In this document: one piece after another, positions 13,295 through 22,678 of the stretch
Position numbering within the stretch: the first letter of the stretch is position 1
Layout: every line of letters begins with the position of its first letter
Assembly: GCA_016235165.1 (NCBI GenBank)
Contig: JACRLX010000046.1
Span: forward strand, 149,203-213,202
Length of the DNA stretch: 64,000 bases
Direction of reading: 5' to 3'
Source of the DNA: Rhodocyclales bacterium
Lineage (GTDB): Bacteria > Pseudomonadota > Gammaproteobacteria > Burkholderiales > Rhodocyclaceae
Notes under the pieces: generated by a model
Seen by the model: only the letters and a program-made list of their open reading frames with translations
What the model was told of the DNA's origin: nothing
Databases searched by the model: none
Position numbers and translations under genes: made by a program

Positions 13295-14399
13295 GGTCGA
13301 AGGCGCGTTCGACGAACCAGATCAGCGCGATCGTCAGGGTTGCCAGCGAACCACCGATGAAAACCACACGCCGGTAGAACAGGCCGTCGCGCAGCCAGTA
13401 CGCAAGGGGCAGGAAGGCCGCAACGATGGCCAGCTGGCCAAGCTCGACGCCAAGGTTGAAGCCCAGCAGCGACAGCACCAGGGTCTCCCGCGGCAGCCCG
13501 AGTTCCGCCAGCACGCTGGCGAAGCCGAAGCCATGGATCAGGCCAAAGCCGAAGGCCACCATCCAGCGCCGCCGCTCCACCATCGGCTTCAGGTTGTTCG
13601 CCGCCGCCAGCACCACCGAGGCGGCGATCGCCGACTCCACCAGGCGCGAAGGCAGCTCGATCAGGCCCAGCGCCGCCAGCGACAGCGTGATCGAATGCGC
13701 CAGCGTGAAGGCGGTGACCACCCACAGCACTTCGACCAGTGCCACGCGGAAGCCGGCAACGCCGCGCCAGCCGCCGGATTCGTGCACCAGCACCGCCGGC
13801 AGCAGCAGCGAGAGCAAGAACAGGATATGGTCGAAGCCGATCCAGATATGCCAGATGCCTTCCACCAGGTACTGGCCGAACTGGGCCAGGCGCGAGGCCT
13901 CGCCGGCGGCAAAGCGCTGCTCGGCGCGCTGCGGCGACAGCACCGCGGTCTGCGTGCCGCCGTCGAGGCCAAGCCGCAACAGGCCGCGATGCAGGGCGTC
14001 GAGCTCGAACAGCAAGCGATAGCCCAGCGTCAGTTCGCCGCTGCCGGAGGGACACTCGCCGGCCAGGCGCAGCACGGCATAGGCGCCGTCGGTATGGCTG
14101 TCGACCAGGTGCTCGGTCACCATGAGGGCGCAGGCGCCGCCGCGTTGCAGGGCAAGCCGGCCGAGAGCCCAGGCGGCGATCTCGGCGTGCCGGGCACGGA
14201 CTTCGCCCCAGGTGATCTCGCCATTGCCGTCGCCGTCGAGGCCCAGCGCAAAGTCGATGTCGCGCAGCGCGATGTCCCATTGCCCCGACACCTGGCGGCC
14301 TTGGACGTCGAGCATGAGATAACTGTCGCTGGCCTTGTGGGCGAAGACCGGCAGCGACAGCAGCAGCAACAGGCCGAGCAGGCCGCGGCGCAGGTTCAT
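13275..14399 (-). CDS. HupE/UreJ-type membrane protein with exported EF-hand region
   Basis: The 374-residue product begins with a signal peptide (MNLRRGLLGLLLLLSLPVFA). An exported domain follows that contains LDGDGNGEITWGEV, a good EF-hand calcium loop (about residues 53-66). The C-terminal half has about six to seven membrane helices including HIWIGFDHILFLLSLLLPAV, the signature of the HupE/UreJ_2 family. HupE and UreJ are linked to nickel or cobalt uptake, but this family version is widespread and its substrate is unproven; no urease or hydrogenase maturation genes are adjacent. Its start overlaps the stop of the TPR gene in ATGA. Confidence 0.8.
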   Translation of the reverse strand: MNLRRGLLGLLLLLSLPVFAHKASDSYLMLDVQGRQVSGQWDIALRDIDFALGLDGDGNGEITWGEVRARHAEIAAWALGRLALQRGGACALMVTEHLVDSHTDGAYAVLRLAGECPSGSGELTLGYRLLFELDALHRGLLRLGLDGGTQTAVLSPQRAEQRFAAGEASRLAQFGQYLVEGIWHIWIGFDHILFLLSLLLPAVLVHESGGWRGVAGFRVALVEVLWVVTAFTLAHSITLSLAALGLIELPSRLVESAIAASVVLAAANNLKPMVERRRWMVAFGFGLIHGFGFASVLAELGLPRETLVLSLLGFNLGVELGQLAIVAAFLPLAYWLRDGLFYRRVVFIGGSLATLTIALIWFVERAFDLRIVSS

Positions 14400-15595
14400 T
14401 GCCGTGTCGCCACGGCTGACTTTCGGCCCAGGCTGCGCAGCCGGGCATCCTCGAAGCCGCTGGTCCGCAGCCAGTCGCGCGCCGGCTGGGCGGCGGCGGC
14501 ATCGCCGGCGGCGATGGCGGCTTCGAGCAGGATGCGCGCGTCGCGCGGTTCGCGCTGCACGCGGTAGTTTTCGCTCGCCAGGCGCAAGGCCTGCACGGCG
14601 TCGCCTCTCAGGCGCAAGCGGAAGCGCGCCTCCTCGGCGCGGTGGGTGGTGTCGCCGCGCAGCCGGGCCGCGGCGAAGCGTTCCTCCAGCAGTTGCGCCA
14701 GGCGCACCGCGCCGGGCCGCTGCAATGCCGCCTCGGCCTCGGCCAGGCGCAGCAGCAGGCTGTCGGAGGCTTCCCAGCCGGCGAGCTGGTCGAGCATTTC
14801 GGCGGGCCGCCCGGCATCGAGCAGGAAATCGGCCCAGGCGGCGAGCAGGTAGCCGTCGTCGCGACCAAGCGCCAGGGCCTCGCGATAATGCTGCTCGGCC
14901 AGCGCCGGCTGACCGCGCCAAGCCGCCAGTTCGCCCAGCCGCGTCAACAGCCAGAGCCGCTGTTCCGGCTCGCGGCTGGCGGCCAGCGCCCGTTGCAGCG
15001 TGCGATAGCCGGCCTCCAGTTGGCCGCCGTAGGCCTGCACCAGGCCGCGGCAGCCGCCATCGAGGGTGCTGCTGCCCAGGCGCTGCAGCGCAGCGCACTC
15101 CTGTTGCGCCGCCGCATAGTCGGCCTGCACCAGGTGGATCGCGGCGCGCCAGGCGTGGGCGGCGGCTAGGCCGGGATCGCCGGCGAGGGCGCCGGCAAAG
15201 TCGTCCAGCGCGCCGGCAAAGTCGTGGCGATACTGCCGCAGCAGGCCGCGGACGAAACGCAGGGAGGCCGGCAAGGGCTCCCCGAAGCGAGCCGTCACTG
15301 CCTCGGCGTAACCCACGTAGCGCGGATCGCCGCGCGCCATGGCCAGGTCGAAATAGGCCTGGGCGAGGCGCGCCGCGGGATGCGGCGCCTGCGGTGCGGC
15401 CAGCATCTCGCGGCGCAGGCTGCCCAGTTCGCGCGCACTGGCGTCGCCGGCGCGCAGCGGCAAACGTTCCAGCACTTCGCCATCATCGGCCGGCTTGCGC
15501 GGTGCAGCATGTACGTCCTGCAGCAAGGCGACAACACCGAGCATCAGGATAGTCAGGCGAAATCGTGCGCAGCGGGTCAACTTGGCGAAAGCCAT
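14396..15595 (-). CDS. Exported TPR-repeat protein
   Basis: The 399-residue product starts at ATG 15595 with a signal-like segment (FRLTILMLGVVALLQDVHAA). The mature part is a helical-repeat protein: AARLAQAYFDLAMARGDPRY, AHAWRAAIHLVQADYAAAQ, LAEQHYREALALGRDDGYL and similar units spaced about 34 residues apart, typical TPR. It probably acts as a periplasmic protein-protein scaffold. It is translationally coupled to the HupE-like gene, and the two are likely a functional pair. An in-frame start at 15646 is possible but would put 17 residues before the signal peptide. Confidence 0.75.
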   Translation of the reverse strand: MAFAKLTRCARFRLTILMLGVVALLQDVHAAPRKPADDGEVLERLPLRAGDASARELGSLRREMLAAPQAPHPAARLAQAYFDLAMARGDPRYVGYAEAVTARFGEPLPASLRFVRGLLRQYRHDFAGALDDFAGALAGDPGLAAAHAWRAAIHLVQADYAAAQQECAALQRLGSSTLDGGCRGLVQAYGGQLEAGYRTLQRALAASREPEQRLWLLTRLGELAAWRGQPALAEQHYREALALGRDDGYLLAAWADFLLDAGRPAEMLDQLAGWEASDSLLLRLAEAEAALQRPGAVRLAQLLEERFAAARLRGDTTHRAEEARFRLRLRGDAVQALRLASENYRVQREPRDARILLEAAIAAGDAAAAQPARDWLRTSGFEDARLRSLGRKSAVATRQ

Positions 15596-15662
15596 CGGCG
15601 TTAAGTGATCTGTGCTCGCCATCCCGGGCGTCACGTTCTTCAACAATAGCCAAGGAGTTTAC

Positions 15663-15875
15663 ATGAGCAAGCTACTGTCCATCCTGATCGCTGCCGCTTT
15701 CGCCACCGTCTCCGCCGGTTCCTTCGCTGCCTCCCACGGCGGTGCCATGAAGGACGACAAGAAGATGGAAAAGAAGGAAGAGAAAAAGGACATGAAGAAG
15801 GAAGACAAGAAGGCCGAGAAGAAGGAAGAAAAGAAGGAGATGAAGAAGGAAGAGAAGAAGGACGCGAAGAAGTAA
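15663..15875 (+). CDS. Secreted Lys/Glu-rich small protein, copy 1
   Basis: This 70-residue peptide has a clear signal peptide (MSKLLSILIAAAFATVSAGS, then FAAS). The mature part of about 47 residues is almost only Lys, Glu, Asp and Met, in units such as EKKEEKKD and MKKEDKKA. AAGGAG lies 8 bases before the ATG. A paralogue with the same signal peptide follows at 16084. The mature region would be a highly charged helix or disordered chain in the periplasm. Similar low-complexity exported peptides occur in other betaproteobacteria, but I know of no proven function. A hairpin terminator follows. Confidence 0.75.
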   Translation: MSKLLSILIAAAFATVSAGSFAASHGGAMKDDKKMEKKEEKKDMKKEDKKAEKKEEKKEMKKEEKKDAKK

Positions 15876-15898
15876 TTCGCTGTTCCGGCTTCGATGAA

Positions 15899-15920
15899 GG
15901 CGGGCTCCGGCCCGCCTTTT
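15899..15920 (+). terminator. Rho-independent terminator after first Lys/Glu-rich gene
   Basis: GGCGGGC (15899-15905), a TCCG loop, and GCCCGCC (15910-15916) are followed by TTTT. It is 24 bases after the stop codon and separates the two paralogous small genes, so the second gene probably has its own promoter within the 160-base gap. Confidence 0.85.
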
Positions 15921-16083
15921 CGTTTATGGAACAGGCGGTTATCGGCAGACTTGGCGCTCCCTGAAAATACCCATGAACAAGTTGAAGGAATTTTTGCCTG
16001 CGGCGTCAACCTCACAGACCGCGATGGCGTTATGCACGGGTGCGCCATTCGGCGTCACACCCAAAACATTCAAGGAGCTTTAA

Positions 16084-16284
16084 ATGAGCAAGCTGCTGTC
16101 CATCCTCGTCGCCGCCCTGTTCGCCACCGTTTCCGCCTCGTCCTTCGCCGCCGACGCGCCGAAGAAGGAAGAGAAGAAGGTAGAAAAGAAGGAAGAGAAG
16201 AAGGAAGCCAAGGCCGAGAAGAAGGAAGAGAAGAAGGAAGCCAAGGCCGAGAAGAAGGAAGAGAAGAAGGAAGCCAAGAAGTAA
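16084..16284 (+). CDS. Secreted Lys/Glu-rich small protein, copy 2
   Basis: This 66-residue peptide starts MSKLLSILVAALFATVSASS, nearly identical to the upstream paralogue through the signal peptide. The mature part is built from an exact-style repeat, KKEAKAEKKEE, present about three times at both DNA and protein level (15-base AAGGAAGAGAAGAAG blocks). AAGGAGC precedes the ATG. The pair looks like a tandem duplication followed by repeat-length change in the charged tail. The function is unknown; possible roles include binding anionic envelope polymers or metal/acid buffering, both guesses. Confidence 0.75.
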   Translation: MSKLLSILVAALFATVSASSFAADAPKKEEKKVEKKEEKKEAKAEKKEEKKEAKAEKKEEKKEAKK

Positions 16285-16304
16285 TCGCGGCTTCCCGGCA
16301 AAAA

Positions 16305-16326
16305 GCGGGCTGCGGCCCGCTTTTTT
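16305..16326 (+). terminator. Rho-independent terminator after second Lys/Glu-rich gene
   Basis: GCGGGC (16305-16310), a TGCG loop, and GCCCGC (16315-16320) are followed by TTTTTT and preceded by AAAAA. It is the same style as the terminator after copy 1, consistent with duplication of the entire gene unit. Confidence 0.88.
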
Positions 16327-16430
16327 GTTGCCCGATCACCAGGACCCAGGCACTGCGGCGCCGCGCCGCCTACGCCCGGCGCCAGACGCGCGATGGAAGC
16401 ATCCCCGGGCAGCGTCCGCCCCGCGCCCGA

Positions 16431-16459
16431 AAAAAAGCCACGGCACGCCGTGGCTTTTT
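16431..16459. terminator. Bidirectional terminator before pntB 3' end
   Basis: An A run (16431-16436), GCCACGG (16437-16443), a short loop, CCGTGGC (16448-16454) and a T run (16455-16459) form a symmetric hairpin that can stop transcription from either side. It serves the leftward pntAB operon, which ends at 16482. Confidence 0.88.
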
Positions 16460-16481
16460 GCGGCGCCAGGCCTCCTGGCCT

Positions 16482-17894
16482 TCAGCTCTTCAGCGCCACC
16501 AGCACCTCGTCCAGCATCTTCTTCGCGTCGCCGAACAGCATGCGGTTGTTTTCCTTGTAGAAGAGCGGATTGTCGACCCCGGCGTAACCCGATGCCATCG
16601 AGCGCTTCATCACGATCGAAGTCTTGGCCTTCCACACTTCCAGCACCGGCATGCCAGCGATGGGACTCGTCGGATCGTCCTGCGCCGCCGGGTTGACGAT
16701 GTCGTTGGCGCCGATCACCATGGCGACGTCGGTCTCGGGGAAGTCCTCGTTCAACTCGTCCATTTCCATCACGATGTCGTAGGGCACCTTGGCCTCGGCC
16801 AGCAGCACGTTCATGTGGCCGGGCATGCGCCCCGCCACCGGATGGATGCCGAAGCGGATGTTCACGCCCTTCTCGCGCAGGTGTTTGGTGATCTCATACA
16901 CGGTGTGCTGGGCCTGTGCCACCGCCATGCCGTAGCCGGGAACGATGATCACGCTCTTGGCGTCCTTGAGCAGTTCGGCGGTCTCGGTCGCGCTGACCGG
17001 CACCACCTCGCCGGCCGGTGCCGCGGCATCACCCTTGGGCGCCGGCGTACCGCCGCCGGTGCCGAAGCCGCCGGCGATGACGCTGATGAAGTTGCGGTTC
17101 ATCGCGCGGCACATGATGTAGGACAGGATCGCGCCGGAGGAACCGACCAGGGCGCCGACCACGATCAGCAGATCATTGGAGAGCATGAAGCCGGTCGCCG
17201 CCGCCGCCCAGCCCGAGTAGCTGTTGAGCATCGAGACCACCACCGGCATGTCAGCGCCGCCGATCGCCATCACCATGTGGATGCCGAACAGGAGCGCGAT
17301 CACCGTCATCACGATCAGCGGCATCATGCCGTCGCCGATCGAGTGCGCGCTGATGAACTTGCCGCCGAACCAGATCACCACCAGGAGGCCGGCCAGGTTC
17401 AGCCAGTGCCGCGCCGGCAGCAGCAGCGGCGCGCCGCCGATCTTGGCCGAGAGCTTGCCGAAGGCGATCAGCGAGCCGGAGAAGGTTACCGCGCCGATCA
17501 GGATGCCGACGTAGATCTCGATCTCGTGGATGGTCTTTTCCGCGCCGGCGAGCGGCGCCGAGGTGTCGATGTAGCTGGCGAAACCGACCAGGCAGGCGGC
17601 CAGGCCGACCAGGCTGTGCATCAGCGCCACCAGCTCGGGCATCTGCGTCATCTTGACGACTTTTGCCGCGTAGAGGCCGACGGCGCCGCCGACCACCATG
17701 GAGCCGACGATCCAGGGAATCCCGGCCGCCGTCACGCGCGGGCCGAACACCGTGGCCAGCACGGCGATGGCCATGCCGATCATACCGAACAGGTTGCCGC
17801 GGCGCGAGGTTTCGGGATTCGACAAACCGCCGAGGCTGAGGATGAAAAGAATTGTGGCTCCGATGTAGGAGACAGTCGCGAGATTTCCAGACAT
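16482..17894 (-). CDS. pntB: NAD(P) transhydrogenase subunit beta
   Basis: The 470-residue protein has about nine N-terminal membrane helices (domain II) followed by the NADP(H)-binding domain III with [38 protein letters not shown] and [15 protein letters not shown]. With PntA it forms the proton-translocating transhydrogenase that uses the proton gradient to drive NADPH formation from NADH. The gene follows pntA by 13 bases in the same orientation. Confidence 0.97.
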   Translation of the reverse strand: MSGNLATVSYIGATILFILSLGGLSNPETSRRGNLFGMIGMAIAVLATVFGPRVTAAGIPWIVGSMVVGGAVGLYAAKVVKMTQMPELVALMHSLVGLAACLVGFASYIDTSAPLAGAEKTIHEIEIYVGILIGAVTFSGSLIAFGKLSAKIGGAPLLLPARHWLNLAGLLVVIWFGGKFISAHSIGDGMMPLIVMTVIALLFGIHMVMAIGGADMPVVVSMLNSYSGWAAAATGFMLSNDLLIVVGALVGSSGAILSYIMCRAMNRNFISVIAGGFGTGGGTPAPKGDAAAPAGEVVPVSATETAELLKDAKSVIIVPGYGMAVAQAQHTVYEITKHLREKGVNIRFGIHPVAGRMPGHMNVLLAEAKVPYDIVMEMDELNEDFPETDVAMVIGANDIVNPAAQDDPTSPIAGMPVLEVWKAKTSIVMKRSMASGYAGVDNPLFYKENNRMLFGDAKKMLDEVLVALKS

Positions 17895-17907
17895 TTCTTC
17901 TTGTCTC

Positions 17908-19494
17908 CTACTTACGGAACATGGCCAGCATGCGCTGGGTGACGGCGAAGCCGCCGAACATGTTGACGGCGGTCAGGGCGATGCCGCCCACGGCCAGCCA
18001 GCGTATCCACGGCTCGGGCGGCATGCCGCCGGCCAGCGGCGGCGCGATCTGCACCAGGGCGCCGATGCAGATGATGCTGGAAATGGCATTGGTCACGCTC
18101 ATCAGCGGCGTGTGCAGGGCCGGCGTCACGTTCCATACCACCATGTAGCCGACGAAGCAGGCCAGCACGAAGACCGTGAAGTGGGCAAGGAAGGCCTGCG
18201 GCGCATTGGCGCCGACGAACCAGAACAGAACGGCGGCGACGGCGAACATCGTTGCCAACGGGCCGGCAGCCATGGGTTCGGAAGCGGCGCCGTGGCCGTG
18301 GCCACCCTTCTTGGCCGCGGGAGCGGCAGCGGCCGGTTTGGCCGGTGCCGCCGCGGGCAGCTTGGGCGGCGGCGCCGGCCAGGTGACCTCACCCTCCTTG
18401 ATCACGGTGAGTCCGCGGATCGCGTCGTCTTCCATATTGACATTGACCACGCCGTCCTTGGTCTTGCACAGCTCCTCCATCAGGCGGAACAGGTTGGTGG
18501 CGTAGAGCGCCGAGGACTGCTTGGCCAGGCGCGAATTCAGGTCGCTGTAGCCGACGATGGTGACGCCGTGCTTGACCACCGCCTTGCCCGACTCGGTCAG
18601 CTCGCAGTTGCCGCCACGCTCGGCCGCCATGTCGACGATCACGCTGCCCGGTTTCATGCTCTGCACCATCTCGGCGGTGATCAGCCGCGGCGCGGGCTTG
18701 CCGGGAATCAGCGCGGTAGTGATGATGATGTCGACTTCGCGCGCCTGCTTGGCGTACATCTCGCGCTGCGCCGCCTGGAAGCCCTCGGACATGACTTTGG
18801 CGTAGCCGCCGCCGCCGGAACCTTCCTCCTCGTAATCGACCTTGACGAATTCGCCACCCAGCGAGACGACCTGGTCGGCCACTTCGGCGCGCGTGTCGTT
18901 GGCGCGCACGATGGCACCCAGGCCCGCCGCCGTGCCGATCGCGGCAAGGCCGGCGACGCCGGCGCCGGCGATGAAAACCTTGGCCGGCGGAACCTTGCCG
19001 GCGGCGGTAATCTGGCCGTTGAAGAAGCGGCCGAAGGCATTGGCCGCCTCGATCACTGCGCGGTAGCCGGCGACGCCGGCCTGCGAAGTCAGGGCATCCA
19101 TCTTCTGCGCGCGCGAAAGCTGGCGCGGCAAGGCATCGATCGCCAGCACGGTGGCCTTTTTTGCCGCCAGTTGCTGCATCAGTTCGGGGTTCTGCGCCGG
19201 CCAGATGAAGCCGATCAGCGTGCCGCCTTCGCGCAACAGGCCGACTTCTTCGGGCGTCGGCACCGCCACCTTGAACACGATGTCGGACGCGGCCCACAAC
19301 GCGGCGGCGCCGTCGATGACCGTGGCGCCGGCAGCGCGATAGCTGGCGTCGTCGCAGTTCGCGGCATCGCCCGCGCCGGATTCGACGGCCACGGCAAAGC
19401 CAAGCTTGACCAGTTTTTCAACGACCTCCGGTACCGTGGCGACACGCTTCTCGCCGGCCAAGCTTTCCCGGGGAACTCCAATTGTCAGCGCCAT
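17908..19494 (-). CDS. pntA: NAD(P) transhydrogenase subunit alpha (fused form)
   Basis: The 528-residue protein has the NAD(H)-binding domain I with [18 protein letters not shown] at the start and [17 protein letters not shown], a Pro/Ala/Lys-rich linker at about 385-425, and four C-terminal membrane helices. This is the full PntA seen in E. coli, not the split PntAA/PntAB of some alphaproteobacteria. ATG 19494 is chosen because the family begins with ALTIGVPRE, and GGGAGA precedes it. In-frame codons upstream of it (to 19575) are unlikely to be translated. Confidence 0.97.
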   Translation of the reverse strand: MALTIGVPRESLAGEKRVATVPEVVEKLVKLGFAVAVESGAGDAANCDDASYRAAGATVIDGAAALWAASDIVFKVAVPTPEEVGLLREGGTLIGFIWPAQNPELMQQLAAKKATVLAIDALPRQLSRAQKMDALTSQAGVAGYRAVIEAANAFGRFFNGQITAAGKVPPAKVFIAGAGVAGLAAIGTAAGLGAIVRANDTRAEVADQVVSLGGEFVKVDYEEEGSGGGGYAKVMSEGFQAAQREMYAKQAREVDIIITTALIPGKPAPRLITAEMVQSMKPGSVIVDMAAERGGNCELTESGKAVVKHGVTIVGYSDLNSRLAKQSSALYATNLFRLMEELCKTKDGVVNVNMEDDAIRGLTVIKEGEVTWPAPPPKLPAAAPAKPAAAAPAAKKGGHGHGAASEPMAAGPLATMFAVAAVLFWFVGANAPQAFLAHFTVFVLACFVGYMVVWNVTPALHTPLMSVTNAISSIICIGALVQIAPPLAGGMPPEPWIRWLAVGGIALTAVNMFGGFAVTQRMLAMFRK

Positions 19495-19638
19495 GATTCT
19501 CCCAATCACATCCGGTTTGATTTTGTTCGCGGACATGCCGCCGGACTGGCGGCCATCCCTGCCCATTCCCGCCATCGCGGCGGATGGGACTTGCCGCCGG
19601 TATCATACCGTCTTTCCCACACCACCGAGCCGCCCGCC

Positions 19639-20739
19639 ATGCCGAATTCCAAGCCGAATCGCGCCCGCGCGCGCGCCGCCCGGCGCCTGTCCAATGCCGC
19701 CAAAGTTGGCATGGCGCCGGGCGCCCTGGTCCACCTTGGCGAGCGCAAGATGGAGCAGGCGTCGATCTCGCTGATCGAATTCGGCCCCGACGAAGTCATC
19801 GAGCACCAGTTCACCTCGCTGGCAGAGTCACAAACCTATCAGCCGCGCCTACCGGTACTCTGGCTCAATGTGCACGGGCTGCACGAACCCGAGGTAATGG
19901 CCGAGATAGGCCGGCGTTTCAAGCTGCACCCCCTGGTGCTGGAAGACATCCTCAACACCGATCAGCGGCCCAAGGTCGACGATTACGGCGATTACCTGTT
20001 CATCGTGGCCCGCTTGTTCGAGATCGACACCGAAGCCGGCCACATCGGCTCCGACCAGGTCAGCCTGATCCTCGGCCCCGATTACGTATTGAGTTTCCAG
20101 GAACGCCCCAGCGGCCGCTTCGACCCCTTGCGCGAGCGCCTGCGCCAGGATCGTGGCCAGATCCGCAAGCTGGGCGCCGACTACCTCGCCTATTCATTGC
20201 TCGACAGCGTGGTCGACCGTTATTTCACGATTCTCGAATACATCGGCGAACGCACCGAGGAACTCGAAGACATGATGCTGGAGCGGCCCCGTCCCGGCGC
20301 GCTGCAAACCGTGCATCGACTGAAGCGCGAAACCCTGACCCTGCGCCGATCGATCTGGCCGCTGCGCGAAGTCATCAATAGCCTGACCCGCGCCGACGAA
20401 CGCTTCTTCCGCCCGGAAACCCGCCCCTACCTGCGCGACGTTTACGACCACACGGTGCATGCGATCGAATCGCTGGAGACCAACCGCGACGTAATCGCCG
20501 GCCTGCTGGACGTATATTTGTCCTCCGTCAGCAATCGGGTCAATCAGGAAGTCAGGGCACTCACCGTGGTCGCCATCATCTTCATGCCGGCGACCCTGAT
20601 CTCGGGCATCTTCGGCATGAACTTCAAGTCCATGCCCCTGCTCGACCTGCCCGATGGCTTCCTGATCGCGATCGGCCTGATGGCAACCGTGGCCACCACG
20701 CTGTCGATCGTCTTCTGGCGCAGGCGCTGGCTGAAATAG
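19639..20739 (+). CDS. corA: CorA-family magnesium/cobalt transporter
   Basis: This 366-residue protein has the long cytoplasmic helical funnel, then two C-terminal membrane helices with the pore signature GMNF in ISGIFGMNFKSMP at the end of TM1. Conserved KVDDYGDYLFIVARLF is also present. CorA pentamers admit Mg2+ and, less well, Co2+ or Ni2+. The N-terminus has a short Arg/Ala-rich extension. It is divergent from pntA with a 144-base gap and ends 7 bases from a convergent small gene. The E(M/L)PE loop typical of enterobacterial CorA is replaced by KSMPLLDLPDG, a common variation. Confidence 0.92.
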   Translation: MPNSKPNRARARAARRLSNAAKVGMAPGALVHLGERKMEQASISLIEFGPDEVIEHQFTSLAESQTYQPRLPVLWLNVHGLHEPEVMAEIGRRFKLHPLVLEDILNTDQRPKVDDYGDYLFIVARLFEIDTEAGHIGSDQVSLILGPDYVLSFQERPSGRFDPLRERLRQDRGQIRKLGADYLAYSLLDSVVDRYFTILEYIGERTEELEDMMLERPRPGALQTVHRLKRETLTLRRSIWPLREVINSLTRADERFFRPETRPYLRDVYDHTVHAIESLETNRDVIAGLLDVYLSSVSNRVNQEVRALTVVAIIFMPATLISGIFGMNFKSMPLLDLPDGFLIAIGLMATVATTLSIVFWRRRWLK

Positions 20740-20746
20740 TCGGCAC

Positions 20747-20992
20747 TCAGGGCGCCGGGGGCCCGCCGCCGTGGAAAACCCGTTTCGCCGCCGCCACGAG
20801 GACGAACACCTCTTGCGCCGCCAGGCCGGGAAACTGCTCGTGCAGGGCGCGATAGGCCAGGTGCTCGTGGCTTTGTCCGCCCCAGTCGTTGGCCGGGTCG
20901 AAGAAGGGCTTGAGCACGTCGTAGGCCTCGACGAAGACCTTGCGCAGATGGAGATTGGCGCGGCGCTCGGCGCCGCTGACGGGATCGGTCAT
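20747..20992 (-). CDS. Small conserved protein at end of the glycolate operon
   Basis: The 81-residue soluble protein reads TDPVSGAERRANLHLRKVFV then AYDVLKPFFDPANDWGGQSH with a conserved-looking HLAYRALHE. I do not recognise a domain. It starts within the last four bases of the acyl-CoA synthetase gene (ATGA), so it is translated as the last cistron of the hyi-ttuD-glcDEF-synthetase operon. It has no membrane or export signals. Confidence 0.72.
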   Translation of the reverse strand: MTDPVSGAERRANLHLRKVFVEAYDVLKPFFDPANDWGGQSHEHLAYRALHEQFPGLAAQEVFVLVAAAKRVFHGGGPPAP

Positions 20993-22677
20993 GATTTGCC
21001 TGCCTTGGTTTCGTCACGTTGGCGCAACACGCGCCGCTGTACCTTGCCGGTGGTGGTCATCGGCAGGGCGTCGATGAATTCAATGATCTTGGGATACTCG
21101 TAGGGCGCCAGGTACTTGCGCACATGGTCTTGCAGCGAGGCTTCCAGTTCGCTTGACCGCGCCTGCCCCGCTTGCAGCACGATGAAGGCCTTGACCACCG
21201 TGCCGCGCGTTTCGTCGGGCACGCCGATCACGGCGGCATTGGCCACCGCCGGATGCTTGACCAGGCAGTTTTCGATCTCGCCCGGACCGATGCGATAGCC
21301 GGCGCTCTTGAACATGTCGTCGGCGCGGCCCTGGTACCAGAGCACGCCGTCCCCGTCCATCTTCGCCAGGTCGCCGGTGCGGCCCCAGGCCTGCGGATCG
21401 GCTATGCCGCCGCCGAAGAATTTCTCCGCCGTGGCTTCCGGGTTTTTCCAGTAGCCAAGCATGAACACCGGGTCCAGCTCGCCATTGCAGGCGCGCTGCA
21501 CGCAGACCTCGCCCATCTCGCCGGGCGCCACCGGCTTGCCTTCGTCGTCGAGCACGGCGAGGCGATGGCCCGGATAGCCGCGCCCCATGGCACCGAACTT
21601 GGGCGGAGTCACGGTCGCGCAGTTGCCGACGATGTAGTTGATCTCGGTCTGGCCATACATCTCGTTAATGGTAACGCCGAGCGCCTCCCTGGTCCATTCG
21701 CATACCGCCTCGCCCACTGTCTCGCCAGCGCTCATGATCGAGCGCAGGGCAAGGTCGTACTTTTCCGCCGGCTGCGGCACCGCCTTCATCATCATCTTCA
21801 GCGCCGTGGGGAAGAGGAAGGAATTGCGGATGCCGTACTTTTCCATCAGCCAGAAGGCCTTCTCCGGATCGAAGCGGCCACGGTAGCCAAGTATCGGCTG
21901 GCCGCAGGCCCAACTCGGCAGCAGGGCGTCGAACAGGCCGCCGGTCCAGGCCCAGTCGGCCGGCGACCAGAACATGTCGCCCTGCTGCGGGTAGAAATCG
22001 TGCGAACAGACGAAGCCCGAGAGATTGCCGATCAGGCTTCGCTGGGCAATCAGCGCGCCCTTGGGATTGCCGGTGGTGCCGCTGGTATAGATGATCAGCG
22101 CCGGATCATCGGCCGCTGTGTCGCGCGGCGTGTAGCGCGACGAGGCCAGCGGCAGCAGGGCATCCCATTCGCGTACCCAGGATTCGCGCGCGCCATCGAC
22201 GCCGATCACGTGCCTGAGACCGGGCAGCTTGTCGCGCACGGCGCCTAGCTTTTCCAGGCCGCCCTGGTCGATGATGGCGACGCGCACCTCGGCATGCGAC
22301 AAACGGTATTCGAGGGCATCGGCGCCGAAAAGATGGGAAATGGGCAACGCGATCACCCCCATCTGGTAGCAGGCCATGTGCGCAATGCCGGTTTCGGGAC
22401 GCTGCGGCAGGATGATGGCGACGCGGTCGCCGGCCATCACGCCCATGGCGCCGAGCACGTTGGATAGGCGGTTGGCCGCCTGCTGGATGTCCCAAAAGGA
22501 CCACGCCTCGGTGTGCCCCGCTTCGTCCTCATAGTAGAGCGCCAGGCGCGAGCGATCCGCCGCCCAGCGCCCGCAGCAGGCCTGAGCGATGTTGTAGCGC
22601 GCCGGCACGTTCCAGCGGAAGCCCGAATGCAGCGTGTTCCAGTCGCGCGCCGTGGCGTCGAGAACGATGTCGCTCAT
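20989..22677 (-). CDS. AMP-forming acyl-CoA synthetase (acetyl-CoA synthetase-like)
   Basis: The 562-residue ANL-superfamily enzyme has the P-loop IIYTSGTTGNPKGALIAQ, the A5 motif INEMYGQTEINYIVG, WGRTGDLAKMDGDG, the hinge GRADDMFKSAGYRIGPGE and the catalytic Lys near TTTGKVQRRVLRQ. It activates a carboxylic acid to its acyl-CoA through an acyl-AMP. The length and the sequence around GQTEIN resemble short/medium-chain members. Its place directly after glycolate oxidase genes (1-base gap from glcF) hints that its substrate may be a small hydroxy- or oxo-acid, but that is inference from context only. Confidence 0.9.
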   Translation of the reverse strand: MSDIVLDATARDWNTLHSGFRWNVPARYNIAQACCGRWAADRSRLALYYEDEAGHTEAWSFWDIQQAANRLSNVLGAMGVMAGDRVAIILPQRPETGIAHMACYQMGVIALPISHLFGADALEYRLSHAEVRVAIIDQGGLEKLGAVRDKLPGLRHVIGVDGARESWVREWDALLPLASSRYTPRDTAADDPALIIYTSGTTGNPKGALIAQRSLIGNLSGFVCSHDFYPQQGDMFWSPADWAWTGGLFDALLPSWACGQPILGYRGRFDPEKAFWLMEKYGIRNSFLFPTALKMMMKAVPQPAEKYDLALRSIMSAGETVGEAVCEWTREALGVTINEMYGQTEINYIVGNCATVTPPKFGAMGRGYPGHRLAVLDDEGKPVAPGEMGEVCVQRACNGELDPVFMLGYWKNPEATAEKFFGGGIADPQAWGRTGDLAKMDGDGVLWYQGRADDMFKSAGYRIGPGEIENCLVKHPAVANAAVIGVPDETRGTVVKAFIVLQAGQARSSELEASLQDHVRKYLAPYEYPKIIEFIDALPMTTTGKVQRRVLRQRDETKAGKS

Positions 22678-22678
22678 G

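Noticed and set aside
20989..22677. Acetyl-CoA synthetase AcsA proper
   Set aside because: At 562 residues it is shorter than AcsA (about 650) and differs at the N-terminus; kept as a general acyl-CoA synthetase.
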